Shown here one piece after another: positions 6,541 to 14,906 of a DNA stretch of 64,000 nucleotides. How positions within the stretch are numbered: the stretch's first letter is position 1; every line of letters begins with the position of its first letter. Made by a program: the position numbers and the translations under genes. The notes below the pieces were generated by a model. It searched no databases. It was not told the DNA's origin and saw only the letters and a program-made list of their open reading frames with translations. Where the stretch lies: IMG/VR virus record IMGVR_UViG_3300017963_000257, positions 1-64,000 of that record. One strand, given 5' to 3'. This stretch comes from a virus.

Positions 6541-8394
6541 ATGAATAGCAACGACTACATCTACAAGCATAAGCCGGAATATACAAACGGTGCCGAAGGG
6601 TTTATCTTATGGGCTGAAGATAACGCCTATATTGAGGTCGTCCCCTTTGATTCCACGGCAAAGAAGTGGGTGTCACTTAGGGACCTGCCGGACGACCTTC
6701 ACCCTGAAACAGGCAAGTCGTACAAGCAAATGTGGGAGGCCCAGAAAGAAATTATCCGTGAAGCCCTTAGAATGGAAAAAGGCCAATTTGTTTACCGCCT
6801 GTTAGTTTTTTGCTGGCCTCGCGGAGAGGGTAAGTCGCTCCTGGTATGCCTGATAAAGCTTTGGAGGTTTTGCGTTTTTCAGAGGCAGAAGATACTTTGT
6901 GGCGCCAACAGTAAAGACCAGGTTACTTTTGTCCACTATGATATCATGAAAGATATCATAAAAAACTCGCCAAAGCTCATAAATCTGATAGGGCTGAAGA
7001 ATGTGAAGAAACAGGCTATTACCCTAACAGACAGATACGATAGCATCCAGTCGGAAATCAAGCCTATATCATCCCACACCGGACTTCTCTCCAATATCAA
7101 TGCCTACACCTTCAGCGATCTGTTTAAAATGGTCAAGTCAACGTTTTTTACAGAGCTGGATGGATCGACGCGGTGGATCCCGAATGCCATGGGAGCGATC
7201 GATTCAACCGTGTCGCCAAAGAATCATATCCTCCACAACCTATACGAGTCGTATATTAAAGGCGAAGACCCAACTCTTTTCTTTTCGTACCGATTTAGCA
7301 AAGAAGGGGACCCGGCAGATTATTGGAACCCAAATGCGACAGTTGCCCAACTCAATGGGTTTAGAGTCAAATTTCCGTTCGGTGATTTTGAGAAGTTCTT
7401 TCTTAATCTATGGGAGTCCGCCGAAGAAAAGTTCTTTAAACCCGAGACAATCGAGGCGATGCATTATCTGGGGGTTGACAGGGCCATCAACGTTCACAAT
7501 ACCCTTATTGAGCTAATCAATGAAAAGACGAAACTGGAAGAGACGAAAGCTGAATTCGCAGAGCGGGGTATCGAGGCTAATGTCGAAAACCAGATTCAGG
7601 TGATCAAGAAGAAGCTTTGGCATATCGAGGACATTTTTCGGTTGCGAACGGATCAGAACAGGCCAAGGATTCCGGAGCCTACTGACGTTGAAACGTTGAG
7701 CAATATTTATGATACCGATTGGGCGATCATGGGCTCCATAGACCGTGCTGATCCAACGGAAGGAAAAAGAACGTCTGCAAGGACTATCGTATCGGCCATT
7801 ATGAAAGGGCTGATTGGAAGCAGGAGAAATCCGCTGATAGCAGCAGAGGGAGAAATCCCGGCGTACCTGTATATTCTTCTGTATCTTGATGATGTGGAAG
7901 ATCACAGCTTAGAGGGGATTAAAAATAGATTTCAAGTGATCCATGACACTTTTGGTGGGTTGGATATCCTTGGGGGAGAACGATGGGGCGTTTGGGATCT
8001 CGCGCCATGGTGCGAAGAACGAGGAATAAAGCTCCAAATATGGAGCCCAAATTATTCTCAGCAGAAGGCGATGTTTTCGGAGCTTTTCAACGCTGCGAAA
8101 TTTGGGCAATTCAAGGCCCCACCATTGGCAGTACCAGGTTACAAGAAGGATGATATCCTCATAGAAGAAGCGACGGAATTCATTCATCAGCCCCCAGCGC
8201 CTGGAAAGAAGGCGGGATGGTTCGGAAGTCCGGAGAAGAACATAAAGGGTGGCGTACAGGACGATTCCATTTTTACAATAGGCGGCGGAATGTACGCCGG
8301 CCGCGAGTTAACGGTGGTCGATTTCCGAGAGAGAAAGGGTAAAATGGATTTCGGAACATTTTTCCCGGCAGAGGGGTTATTGGGGAAATATTGA
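6541..8394 (+). CDS. Terminase large subunit
   Basis: The ATPase-nuclease motor that cuts concatemeric DNA and pumps it into the prohead through the portal. The Walker A-like segment PRGEGKS (R94-S99) lies in the N-terminal ATPase domain, followed by ELDGS and AIDST segments of the motor core. The C-terminal half contains Asp-rich motifs (MGSIDRADPT, LYLDDVED) expected of the RNase-H-fold nuclease. 617 residues is normal for the family. GAAGGGA precedes ATG 6541. A terminator and then the portal gene follow. Confidence 0.88.
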   Translation: MNSNDYIYKHKPEYTNGAEGFILWAEDNAYIEVVPFDSTAKKWVSLRDLPDDLHPETGKSYKQMWEAQKEIIREALRMEKGQFVYRLLVFCWPRGEGKSLLVCLIKLWRFCVFQRQKILCGANSKDQVTFVHYDIMKDIIKNSPKLINLIGLKNVKKQAITLTDRYDSIQSEIKPISSHTGLLSNINAYTFSDLFKMVKSTFFTELDGSTRWIPNAMGAIDSTVSPKNHILHNLYESYIKGEDPTLFFSYRFSKEGDPADYWNPNATVAQLNGFRVKFPFGDFEKFFLNLWESAEEKFFKPETIEAMHYLGVDRAINVHNTLIELINEKTKLEETKAEFAERGIEANVENQIQVIKKKLWHIEDIFRLRTDQNRPRIPEPTDVETLSNIYDTDWAIMGSIDRADPTEGKRTSARTIVSAIMKGLIGSRRNPLIAAEGEIPAYLYILLYLDDVEDHSLEGIKNRFQVIHDTFGGLDILGGERWGVWDLAPWCEERGIKLQIWSPNYSQQKAMFSELFNAAKFGQFKAPPLAVPGYKKDDILIEEATEFIHQPPAPGKKAGWFGSPEKNIKGGVQDDSIFTIGGGMYAGRELTVVDFRERKGKMDFGTFFPAEGLLGKY

Positions 8395-8428
8395 CCTGTA
8401 TTGTGCATCTCAGGAACAAAATGACATC

Positions 8429-8455
8429 AAAGTGGCCTTTTAGGTCACTTTTTTA
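8429..8455 (+). terminator. Rho-independent terminator
   Basis: AAGTGGCC (8430-8437) pairs with GGTCACTT (8443-8450; one G-U pair) across a TTTTA loop and runs into TTTTTT. A TTGACA at 8456-8461 follows at once, with only a poor -10, so a promoter for the portal gene is possible but not secure. Confidence 0.7.
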
Positions 8456-8546
8456 TTGACAAACCAATTTTTTTAGCATTTCATGATACATATATGTCTC
8501 ATTGAGGCACTTTTGTACCGTTGATACAGATGTGTTTCACAAGAGG

Positions 8547-10142
8547 ATGTCCCATGAAATGCCGGAAAATTCAAAGATACAGCTAACGGAAGAGAATTGG
8601 GCTGAAGCTCAGTTCGCCCATCCGTGGCAATACGCACCTCCTTCAGCAATTGAGGGGGCTCGGGATACTGACGGCTTTCCGGTAGTTGGATCCACATCAA
8701 AAGACGGCTCTGTAATCAGCAGGGAATACCTCCACGCACATATCTGGAACAAATTCCATTCAAATCCTCATGTCAACACCTCCACTCGCGGCCTTGTGGG
8801 CCGCCTTACCGGCCAAGGTTTCGCAACCGTATCGGACATCCCGGAAATAGACGCAGTCATTGACGAAACCGAAACGGACTATCGCAACAGGCTGTACGAT
8901 TATTGGCCAAAATATGTGACCCGGACATTTATCAGCGGCGAGCTACATCTTTGTTTTACCTGCCATAAGGACGGGTTTATTGAGATTGATTTCATAGACC
9001 CCGATGTAATCGACGGGGAGAACGAGTATGGGATTCTCTTCCATCCACGCAAAACCAGGATGCCCCTTGTTTATTGCATTAAGGACACGGAGAACGACAT
9101 TGAGGAACATGTCCCGTCCATTTATATGGCGCGATATCCTGAACTATACCGGGTAGCCAAGACTCTTAACGGTTTCAGTTCCAAAATGCTGGATCCCTGC
9201 AGGACCAGGGCGAAGGCCTTTAAGTCCGTAGGGGGATTCAATCGATTCATCGTGTCATGGGATCTGGGTCTTATCACAAAGCGCAGCACGTCACACCTGC
9301 AAACCATCCTCCAATGGCTGAACCACTGGGAAAACCTCAAGATGTATGAGATTGATCACAAGAAATCAAGTGGCGCATACGTCTGGGTAATCCGATTTAC
9401 CGATGTTAAAAGCTGGCTTACCTGGCTGACCCTTACAGACGAGCAGAAACAGAAAACCGGGATAGGCGCAGTGAAAACGCCGGGGTCAACCTTGGTCGTT
9501 GGCCCGAATATGGAAGTGAAGGCCGAGTTTCCGAATCTTCCAAGGATCAGCGACGGCGATACGGACATCATGCAGATGATCTCTTCAGGTTTGAATGAGC
9601 CCCAGGACATTACGACCGGAAGGGCGTCGGGGCCATTTGCAAGCGTAAAGGCGTCCCGGGGCCCCCTTAGCGATCGGGTATCAGACGAGATTGTTGCCTT
9701 TGAAAGATGGCTCAGGTGGGACTTCTGGGGAAACATCTTCTTTCTGAAATCAGAAATTGCGGGGTTTCCGAAGACCTTTACCGTTGAAGAGGCGATTGAT
9801 TTTGACAAGAACCAGGAACCGATTTTCAAGGAAATTCAAAAAAAGCCGGAGAGATGTATCGAGACAACCTTCCCGGTGTCCCAGATAGAAAACATTGAGA
9901 GTATGGCGAAGGCGATGTTGGGCGTTAAGCATGGCAGTTTGAACGATACGGCAGGCATTCCGAACGAAGACATCCTGAAGAGGTTAGGATTCAGAGGATA
10001 CAAGCGGCTGAGGCTTAAAAAAGCGACGGAAGACAAACGGTTCCCCAAGACGATTTTGGCGGTGGACCAGGAAGCACACCAAGAATCAACCGAAGCCGAA
10101 CCCCCGAAAAAAGGGAAGAAGGCTTCACAACAGGATCAATAA
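8547..10142 (+). CDS. Portal protein
   Basis: Assigned as the dodecameric portal vertex through which DNA is packaged. Support: about 530 residues, placement between large terminase and protease/scaffold, and a portal-like layout with an N-terminal alpha/beta part, a long helical middle and a charged Pro/Lys-rich C-terminal tail (PKKGKKASQQ). AAGAGG at 8541-8546 abuts ATG 8547; ATG 8559 has more typical spacing and is an equally good start. An upstream TTG at 8502 has less support. Confidence 0.75.
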   Translation: MSHEMPENSKIQLTEENWAEAQFAHPWQYAPPSAIEGARDTDGFPVVGSTSKDGSVISREYLHAHIWNKFHSNPHVNTSTRGLVGRLTGQGFATVSDIPEIDAVIDETETDYRNRLYDYWPKYVTRTFISGELHLCFTCHKDGFIEIDFIDPDVIDGENEYGILFHPRKTRMPLVYCIKDTENDIEEHVPSIYMARYPELYRVAKTLNGFSSKMLDPCRTRAKAFKSVGGFNRFIVSWDLGLITKRSTSHLQTILQWLNHWENLKMYEIDHKKSSGAYVWVIRFTDVKSWLTWLTLTDEQKQKTGIGAVKTPGSTLVVGPNMEVKAEFPNLPRISDGDTDIMQMISSGLNEPQDITTGRASGPFASVKASRGPLSDRVSDEIVAFERWLRWDFWGNIFFLKSEIAGFPKTFTVEEAIDFDKNQEPIFKEIQKKPERCIETTFPVSQIENIESMAKAMLGVKHGSLNDTAGIPNEDILKRLGFRGYKRLRLKKATEDKRFPKTILAVDQEAHQESTEAEPPKKGKKASQQDQ

Positions 10143-10211
10143 CGCCAGGGTGATCCTCCCAACAACCGGACCCTGTTTCGACGGTAGGCCAGCCTGAAAA
10201 AACGGGGAGTG

Positions 10212-10266
10212 AGCGAAAGGGCAGAATAGTGGGCCGCCCACACCTACTACTCTGCCCTTCGCTTTT
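10212..10266 (+). terminator. Strong hairpin, likely terminator
   Basis: A 13-14-bp stem (10212-10225 with 10251-10263, one bulge) is followed by TTTT. Its high GC arm is near symmetrical, so it could also protect mRNA ends. It lies between the portal and protease genes. Confidence 0.7.
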
Positions 10267-10286
10267 CCGGGACAGGGGAATAAGCG

Positions 10287-11807
10287 ATGAGCACAAATTT
10301 TGATATTGCGGCCCACGATGAGTTCTTTGGGGTTACACCAGAAGAACGCGAATCTTTCGCTACGAAAGATGATCGCAAAAAGCCGGGCGGATCCAATGCT
10401 GGCACTTACAAAAAGGGACCGTTCTGCGGACCAAGCGGCGGGGCCCCAAAAGGCACATACCCGGTGGATACCCGAAAAAGGGCCATTGCCGCCATTGCTT
10501 ATGCGCGTCACGCACCTAACCCTGCGGGAATTAAAAAGTGTGTTTGCAGACATTGGCCGGACTTGCCGGCCTGCAAGACCAGCAAGAAAAAGGAGAAGCA
10601 GTCCATGGAAGTTGAAATGAAGGTCCCGAAGTCAGCCCTTCATTTTATGGATCATGAGGGGTTCGCAAGAGCTGTAAGCCGTGGCGACGAGGAAGGGTTC
10701 CAGATGGTTGCGTACAGCGGAGGGATAATCCCAAAGCATTGGTATTGGGGTGATCTCCTGATTGACCTGTCTGGAATGAAGTTTCCGAAATCAACCTATC
10801 CCATTCTCGAATCCCACGATACCAACCGTAAAATCGCATTTGCAAAAAAGCCAGACATTTCCATGGGGGCGATTGAGTTCAATTCGGCGCAATTTGTTGA
10901 CACTCCTGTCAGCGAAGAATTCCGAAAGCTATCGAAATTAGGCTTCCCCTATGAGGCAAGTATATACGCAATGCCAACAGCAGTCGAAAGAATTGAGGCC
11001 GGTGAATCCGGAGAGGCTAACGGCCTTACCGTGAAGGGCCCGGCGTCAATATGGCGGAAATCAGTATTCAAGGAAGCCTCTGTTTGTGTCTTTGGGTACG
11101 ACTCGAATACTCGGTCAACCGCTTTTGCGGATGAAGACGTTGATCTTACCGTCGAATCGGTCGGCGGTTTCCACAAAGAACAGGCCCAGAAGGGGGCCAC
11201 CAAAAAGGAGGTGAAGGTAATGCCGAACACCATTGAGGAACTCAAAGCCGAAAGCCCGGATTTGTATCAGGAAATCAGGGATGAGGCCGAGCGGGATCTT
11301 AAAGCCTCCTTCGAAGCCGTTAAGAAAGGCCTCGAAGACCAGGTTGCGGATCTCAAGGACCAACTTCAGCAAAAGGACGTGGAGAAGGAACAGTTGGAGG
11401 AGCGGATTCTGAAGTTGGAAAAGTCGGATTACATCCGCACGGAACAGGAGAAGCGCAACCGGATTGACAGTGCGGCCGACCGTATCTGGACCAGGGCACT
11501 TTCTGCGTGTGACATTCCTGAACACATGCACGAGAAGGTTCAGAAGATGGTCAAGGCCGATGCGTTTGTCAAGGACGGAGCACTGGATGAGGAAGTCTTC
11601 AGCCAAGCCGTCCAGGCGGAAATTGAGGAATGGGAAGGCAAGGGCATGACCGTATCCGTTCTGGGTACGGGCTTCAGTGGAGACAAGGACGGTCACGAAA
11701 CTGATCCTGACGCCAAAACTGCCAAGCAAATGGAAGAGGAAGACGACGCCTGGGTCAAGGAGATGCAAGCTCTCGGTGGCCAGGCAGAGGAAGGAGGTGA
11801 AGCGTAA
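10287..11807 (+). CDS. Head maturation protease fused to scaffold (506 aa)
   Basis: Three parts are visible. Residues 1-100 are basic, with a Gly/Pro-rich segment and a helix ending in a Cys/His patch. Residues about 105-300 are a compact alpha/beta part consistent with a prohead protease (segments ILESHD and YEASIYAMP may carry His/Ser residues of the active site). Residues 312-506 are a charged coiled coil typical of a scaffold. The protein would shape the prohead and cut head proteins. An internal ATG at 11220 with a strong ribosome site should also yield the scaffold alone. The next gene overlaps the stop. Confidence 0.7.
   Translation: MSTNFDIAAHDEFFGVTPEERESFATKDDRKKPGGSNAGTYKKGPFCGPSGGAPKGTYPVDTRKRAIAAIAYARHAPNPAGIKKCVCRHWPDLPACKTSKKKEKQSMEVEMKVPKSALHFMDHEGFARAVSRGDEEGFQMVAYSGGIIPKHWYWGDLLIDLSGMKFPKSTYPILESHDTNRKIAFAKKPDISMGAIEFNSAQFVDTPVSEEFRKLSKLGFPYEASIYAMPTAVERIEAGESGEANGLTVKGPASIWRKSVFKEASVCVFGYDSNTRSTAFADEDVDLTVESVGGFHKEQAQKGATKKEVKVMPNTIEELKAESPDLYQEIRDEAERDLKASFEAVKKGLEDQVADLKDQLQQKDVEKEQLEERILKLEKSDYIRTEQEKRNRIDSAADRIWTRALSACDIPEHMHEKVQKMVKADAFVKDGALDEEVFSQAVQAEIEEWEGKGMTVSVLGTGFSGDKDGHETDPDAKTAKQMEEEDDAWVKEMQALGGQAEEGGEA
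11220..11807 (+). CDS. Scaffolding protein from internal in-frame start (195 aa)
   Basis: AAGGAGGTGA (11205-11214) lies five bases before an in-frame ATG at codon 312 of the protease gene. The product, beginning MPNTIEELKAESPDLYQEIR, is a long charged coiled coil with an acidic C-terminus, typical of scaffolds. The arrangement parallels lambda C/Nu3, where the scaffold is made from an internal start of the protease gene. Confidence 0.65.
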   Translation: MPNTIEELKAESPDLYQEIRDEAERDLKASFEAVKKGLEDQVADLKDQLQQKDVEKEQLEERILKLEKSDYIRTEQEKRNRIDSAADRIWTRALSACDIPEHMHEKVQKMVKADAFVKDGALDEEVFSQAVQAEIEEWEGKGMTVSVLGTGFSGDKDGHETDPDAKTAKQMEEEDDAWVKEMQALGGQAEEGGEA

Positions 11808-12502
11808 TGTACGGATCTCAGCCTTATGGAACTGTGTTGACGGGCGCAACTGATCTTCGCGCCCTGTTTAAAAGCCCCCCGGAGCAGGCAAGGATCAAGG
11901 ACATCTCCATCCCTGCCGGGTATGGTGTGATCCCTGCCGGTACCGCAATGGGGATCATTACGGAGTCCACGAATCGGGCAGGAATGTACGTCCCGTATGT
12001 GTGTGCCGATAACGGCCTGTCCGCTGGGTTGACCACCTACCCTGGACTTGCATACCTGACAGCAGACGTTTCTGCAAGCACAACGATCTATATGACCATG
12101 GATGACAGCTACAAGTTCGCGGTGGGGGACCATCTGGGTGGTGGTGACAGCACCTATGATGGCGCTTCAGGTATTGACTGCGGGGCCATTTCGTCCATTG
12201 ATCGAACCACGTATTCGCACATTGCGGCGATTGTGGTTGCGAATACGATTACAGCCTTGACCATGACCCTTGGTGCGTGCGTGTGGATCCAAACCAAAAC
12301 GGCAGCCCCATTTGTTCAAGCGAAGGGATTCCTTGCTGGCGCGGTTGATACCGGAACGGGCGAGAATGCAAAAGGCGGTCAGGGCAACTTGGTATTTGGA
12401 AACGCTGAACTTTATGAGGGAGCCTTGTACGGCTATGACGCTGAGGTTTTAGCTGACCTCAGTGGCGCAGCTGACATGGGCACGACCATCTATCTGCCGT
12501 AA
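11807..12502 (+). CDS. Head decoration protein, lambda D-like (231 aa)
   Basis: The small beta-rich, Gly/Thr-rich sequence and its position between scaffold and major capsid fit a capsid-stabilising decoration protein. It overlaps the previous stop by one base and follows a strong GGAGGTGA site. It is longer than lambda gpD (about 110 residues), so it may carry an extra displayed domain. Identity comes mainly from gene order. Confidence 0.6.
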   Translation: MYGSQPYGTVLTGATDLRALFKSPPEQARIKDISIPAGYGVIPAGTAMGIITESTNRAGMYVPYVCADNGLSAGLTTYPGLAYLTADVSASTTIYMTMDDSYKFAVGDHLGGGDSTYDGASGIDCGAISSIDRTTYSHIAAIVVANTITALTMTLGACVWIQTKTAAPFVQAKGFLAGAVDTGTGENAKGGQGNLVFGNAELYEGALYGYDAEVLADLSGAADMGTTIYLP

Positions 12503-12523
12503 ACTGGAAGGAGGTGAAGCAGA

Positions 12524-13747
12524 ATGACCATTCGAGCAAGTGATTTTCCTGATCTTCGACTTTCAAGACTTCAGAAACTCATCGAAACGTGGCAAACGCC
12601 TCCTTCGCTGTTTCTCTTGAAGTTGTTCGGTCAGGACAACTGGGAGTCTGACAACATCAAATGGGAAACCCAGATCGGAAACCGGGGTTTGACGCCTTTC
12701 GTAGCGCCCGGGTCTCCGTCCCCGACCACAGCCCCTATGGGCGTTGGCGCCGGGGCGGCCTTTGCGGCTTTCTGGAAGGAAAAGATTCCGTTCGGTGAGG
12801 AGTTTTTGAACAACCTTCGTGAGCCTGGAACGACCGCCAAGTACATGACGGCCAAGAAACGTATTGCCAAGGAAACCCAATCCCTGAAGAACCGTTCGGA
12901 GCGGCGCAGGGAATGGATGTTCGCAAAGATGATGTGCGGGGCCTCATTCACCTATTCGGTGATGAACGGCTTGAAATACACCATCGATTACAATGTCCCA
13001 TCTGACAACGTGGTCACCCTTGCGGCGGCCGATCAATGGGATGACGGTGCGAACGCGAACATCGTTGAGGACATCTTTGATGCCCGAAATGCGATGCGGA
13101 AGGCGAACGGCGGGATCATCGATTACGCCATCTTCACGACCGACGTTTTGAAGTACATGATTCTGGACACATCGATCCAGAACCTTCTCACGAAATCGGC
13201 CTTTGGAGACGGTGACCTTTTTACAAGGTCCGCACAAACCCTCGGCGCCCTCCTGAACATCAAGAACATGGTCGTTTACGATGAAACGTACCAGATAAGG
13301 TCATGGTTGACTGCGGTGGTGACTGCCGATTCGACCACCACGATCAGCGTGGACGATGCGACGGACTTCGAGGCCGGAGATACACTGTCCTTCTATGATG
13401 TGTCCGCTCGCACCAAGGAAGCGGAGACCATCTCAAGCGTAGACGTGCAGGCCGGTACCGTCACGGTTTCATCGGCGCCATCGACTTCCTACAAGTCGCA
13501 GGAAGATTACGTTTACACGAACAAAAACTACATTCCAACGGACAAATTCGTGATGTTCTGCTCTACCGTTGAGGACAACAAAATCGCTGAATTTGCCAAT
13601 GCACCGTTCGACCTGGATAGGCATTACGGCCTGAAGGTGGATAGCCATGTGGAATGGGATCCGGACGCTATTGTCGTTCGAGTCCAGAACAAGGGAATCC
13701 CGGTACTTTATCAGGAAGACGCCCTCTACATCCTGGATGTGGCTTAA
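12524..13747 (+). CDS. Major capsid protein, gpE-like (407 aa)
   Basis: Forms the icosahedral shell. The sequence has the lambda gpE-type layout: an N-terminal arm with FFLL-like hydrophobics, a helical spine (RERREWMFAKMM region) and the conserved end with HYGLKVDSHVEWDPDAIVVR-type strands. At 407 residues it exceeds lambda gpE (about 341); the excess is a Thr/Asp-rich beta insertion at about residues 265-325 that could be displayed on the shell. An AAGGAGGTGAAG site precedes it. Confidence 0.8.
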   Translation: MTIRASDFPDLRLSRLQKLIETWQTPPSLFLLKLFGQDNWESDNIKWETQIGNRGLTPFVAPGSPSPTTAPMGVGAGAAFAAFWKEKIPFGEEFLNNLREPGTTAKYMTAKKRIAKETQSLKNRSERRREWMFAKMMCGASFTYSVMNGLKYTIDYNVPSDNVVTLAAADQWDDGANANIVEDIFDARNAMRKANGGIIDYAIFTTDVLKYMILDTSIQNLLTKSAFGDGDLFTRSAQTLGALLNIKNMVVYDETYQIRSWLTAVVTADSTTTISVDDATDFEAGDTLSFYDVSARTKEAETISSVDVQAGTVTVSSAPSTSYKSQEDYVYTNKNYIPTDKFVMFCSTVEDNKIAEFANAPFDLDRHYGLKVDSHVEWDPDAIVVRVQNKGIPVLYQEDALYILDVA

Positions 13748-13779
13748 CGCCCCTCCGGGGAGAAAGGAGGTGATTTCCG

Positions 13780-14259
13780 ATGGCAAAATCGAGAAAGTAC
13801 AAGGGACCAAATCCAAATCCAGGGTTTGCAAAGCAGGTAAACGAAGTCGTTGAACCCACGCTGAAAGCTGTTTTCTCCGGTGAGATTACCAATACGATAC
13901 GCGGTTATCCTCTGGGTGCTGCCAAGTATGCCGGTAATGTGTCGGATGTTTGGATGTCGGCTTTGGCAAGCGGGAAAGATGATTCCAACACGCTGCAGGT
14001 GGCCCTTGATGTAAAGATCAATGGCACAACCTGCCTGACAACCCAGCCGGTCATTGCACATGTATCCGGTGAAGCGTCAACAAACAAAACAACCAAAGAA
14101 AGTGGTGATACGGGTATCACCCAGGCGGCTCTCAGTTCGTCAAAGAGTTACTCGCCGGGCGATATGTTCACCTGCGATCTGGTGCTAACCAGAACTTCTA
14201 CGCCAACGACTGAGATGTCGAATGTTGCTGTGGTTGTGGATCTGGAACCCAGCAACTAA
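13780..14259 (+). CDS. Candidate head fibre or decoration protein (159 aa)
   Basis: A basic N-terminus (MAKSRKYKG) is followed by a beta-rich Thr/Ser domain reminiscent of immunoglobulin-like decoration domains. An AAAGGAGGTGA site precedes it. Its place just after the capsid gene suggests a virion surface protein. Family not firmly recognised. Confidence 0.5.
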   Translation: MAKSRKYKGPNPNPGFAKQVNEVVEPTLKAVFSGEITNTIRGYPLGAAKYAGNVSDVWMSALASGKDDSNTLQVALDVKINGTTCLTTQPVIAHVSGEASTNKTTKESGDTGITQAALSSSKSYSPGDMFTCDLVLTRTSTPTTEMSNVAVVVDLEPSN

Positions 14260-14293
14260 TCCCACAATCCTCTAAATTGCGAGGAAACGAATC

Positions 14294-14482
14294 ATGGCTA
14301 TCCGATTGAATGTCTTTTGTAATGGACAGGTTGCGCAGAACCGCAACTATTTGGATAAGTTTGACCGAGTGAAATGGAACCCGGGAGCCGTCAAACGTGA
14401 CGCTCTCGGGATTCCTATTTCTTATGGTCGGAAAGATATGCCGATGAGGGAGGTGGGAAAGGATGCCGACTTACAGAAATGA
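14294..14482 (+). CDS. Hypothetical small head-module protein (62 aa)
   Basis: A short basic protein with no domain that I recognise. It overlaps the next gene by 20 bases, suggesting coupling. Confidence 0.5.
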   Translation: MAIRLNVFCNGQVAQNRNYLDKFDRVKWNPGAVKRDALGIPISYGRKDMPMREVGKDADLQK

Positions 14483-14894
14483 TTCAACGACAACTACGTA
14501 CCGTATCCGGGACATAGACGGAAACCCCCAGAATGTCATTCCAGGGCACACCGTTCAGACGTTCGCAAGAACCGTTCCGGACGATTTCACGAAAACAAGC
14601 GATTCGCCTTATTGCGAGCGCAAAATATATGCGAGTGGCGAGGATGTGTTCACTGAAGCTGTTTGCCCGAAGGGCCACTTCAACACCAGTGTGAGCGGAG
14701 AGTTTACGGGGACCGTCCGACTGGAAAGATCATTCGATGGGTTTGCCACAGCCAAGACAATGGATACGTTCACATATCCGCTTGAGGATGACTACAACGA
14801 CGAGGACCCAAACGCACAGTACAGACTGGGTGCCAGAGCCAATGAAATCACGGCCGGGTGCGTTACTGTTGTATTGAGCCTCCCAGAAAGATAG
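14463..14894 (+). CDS. Candidate virion surface protein (143 aa)
   Basis: A beta-rich, Thr-rich sequence with two sandwich-like halves (residues about 8-45 and 60-140) and no signal peptide. A GGGAGGTGGG site precedes the start inside the previous gene. Co-directional with the head genes and immediately before the exported fibres. Function inferred only from context. Confidence 0.45.
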   Translation: MPTYRNDSTTTTYRIRDIDGNPQNVIPGHTVQTFARTVPDDFTKTSDSPYCERKIYASGEDVFTEAVCPKGHFNTSVSGEFTGTVRLERSFDGFATAKTMDTFTYPLEDDYNDEDPNAQYRLGARANEITAGCVTVVLSLPER

Positions 14895-14906
14895 GAGGGC
14901 AAGAGG

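Noticed and set aside
7100-7516. Second reading frame inside the large terminase gene
   Set aside because: Shadow frame of a well-supported coding sequence.
8456-8490. Promoter before the portal gene
   Set aside because: TTGACA is perfect, but the best -10 at correct spacing (TTTCAT) is poor, so it is not reported as a feature.
11115-11849. Long antisense frame across the protease/scaffold gene
   Set aside because: Antisense shadow caused by the biased codon composition of the coiled coil; no start context.
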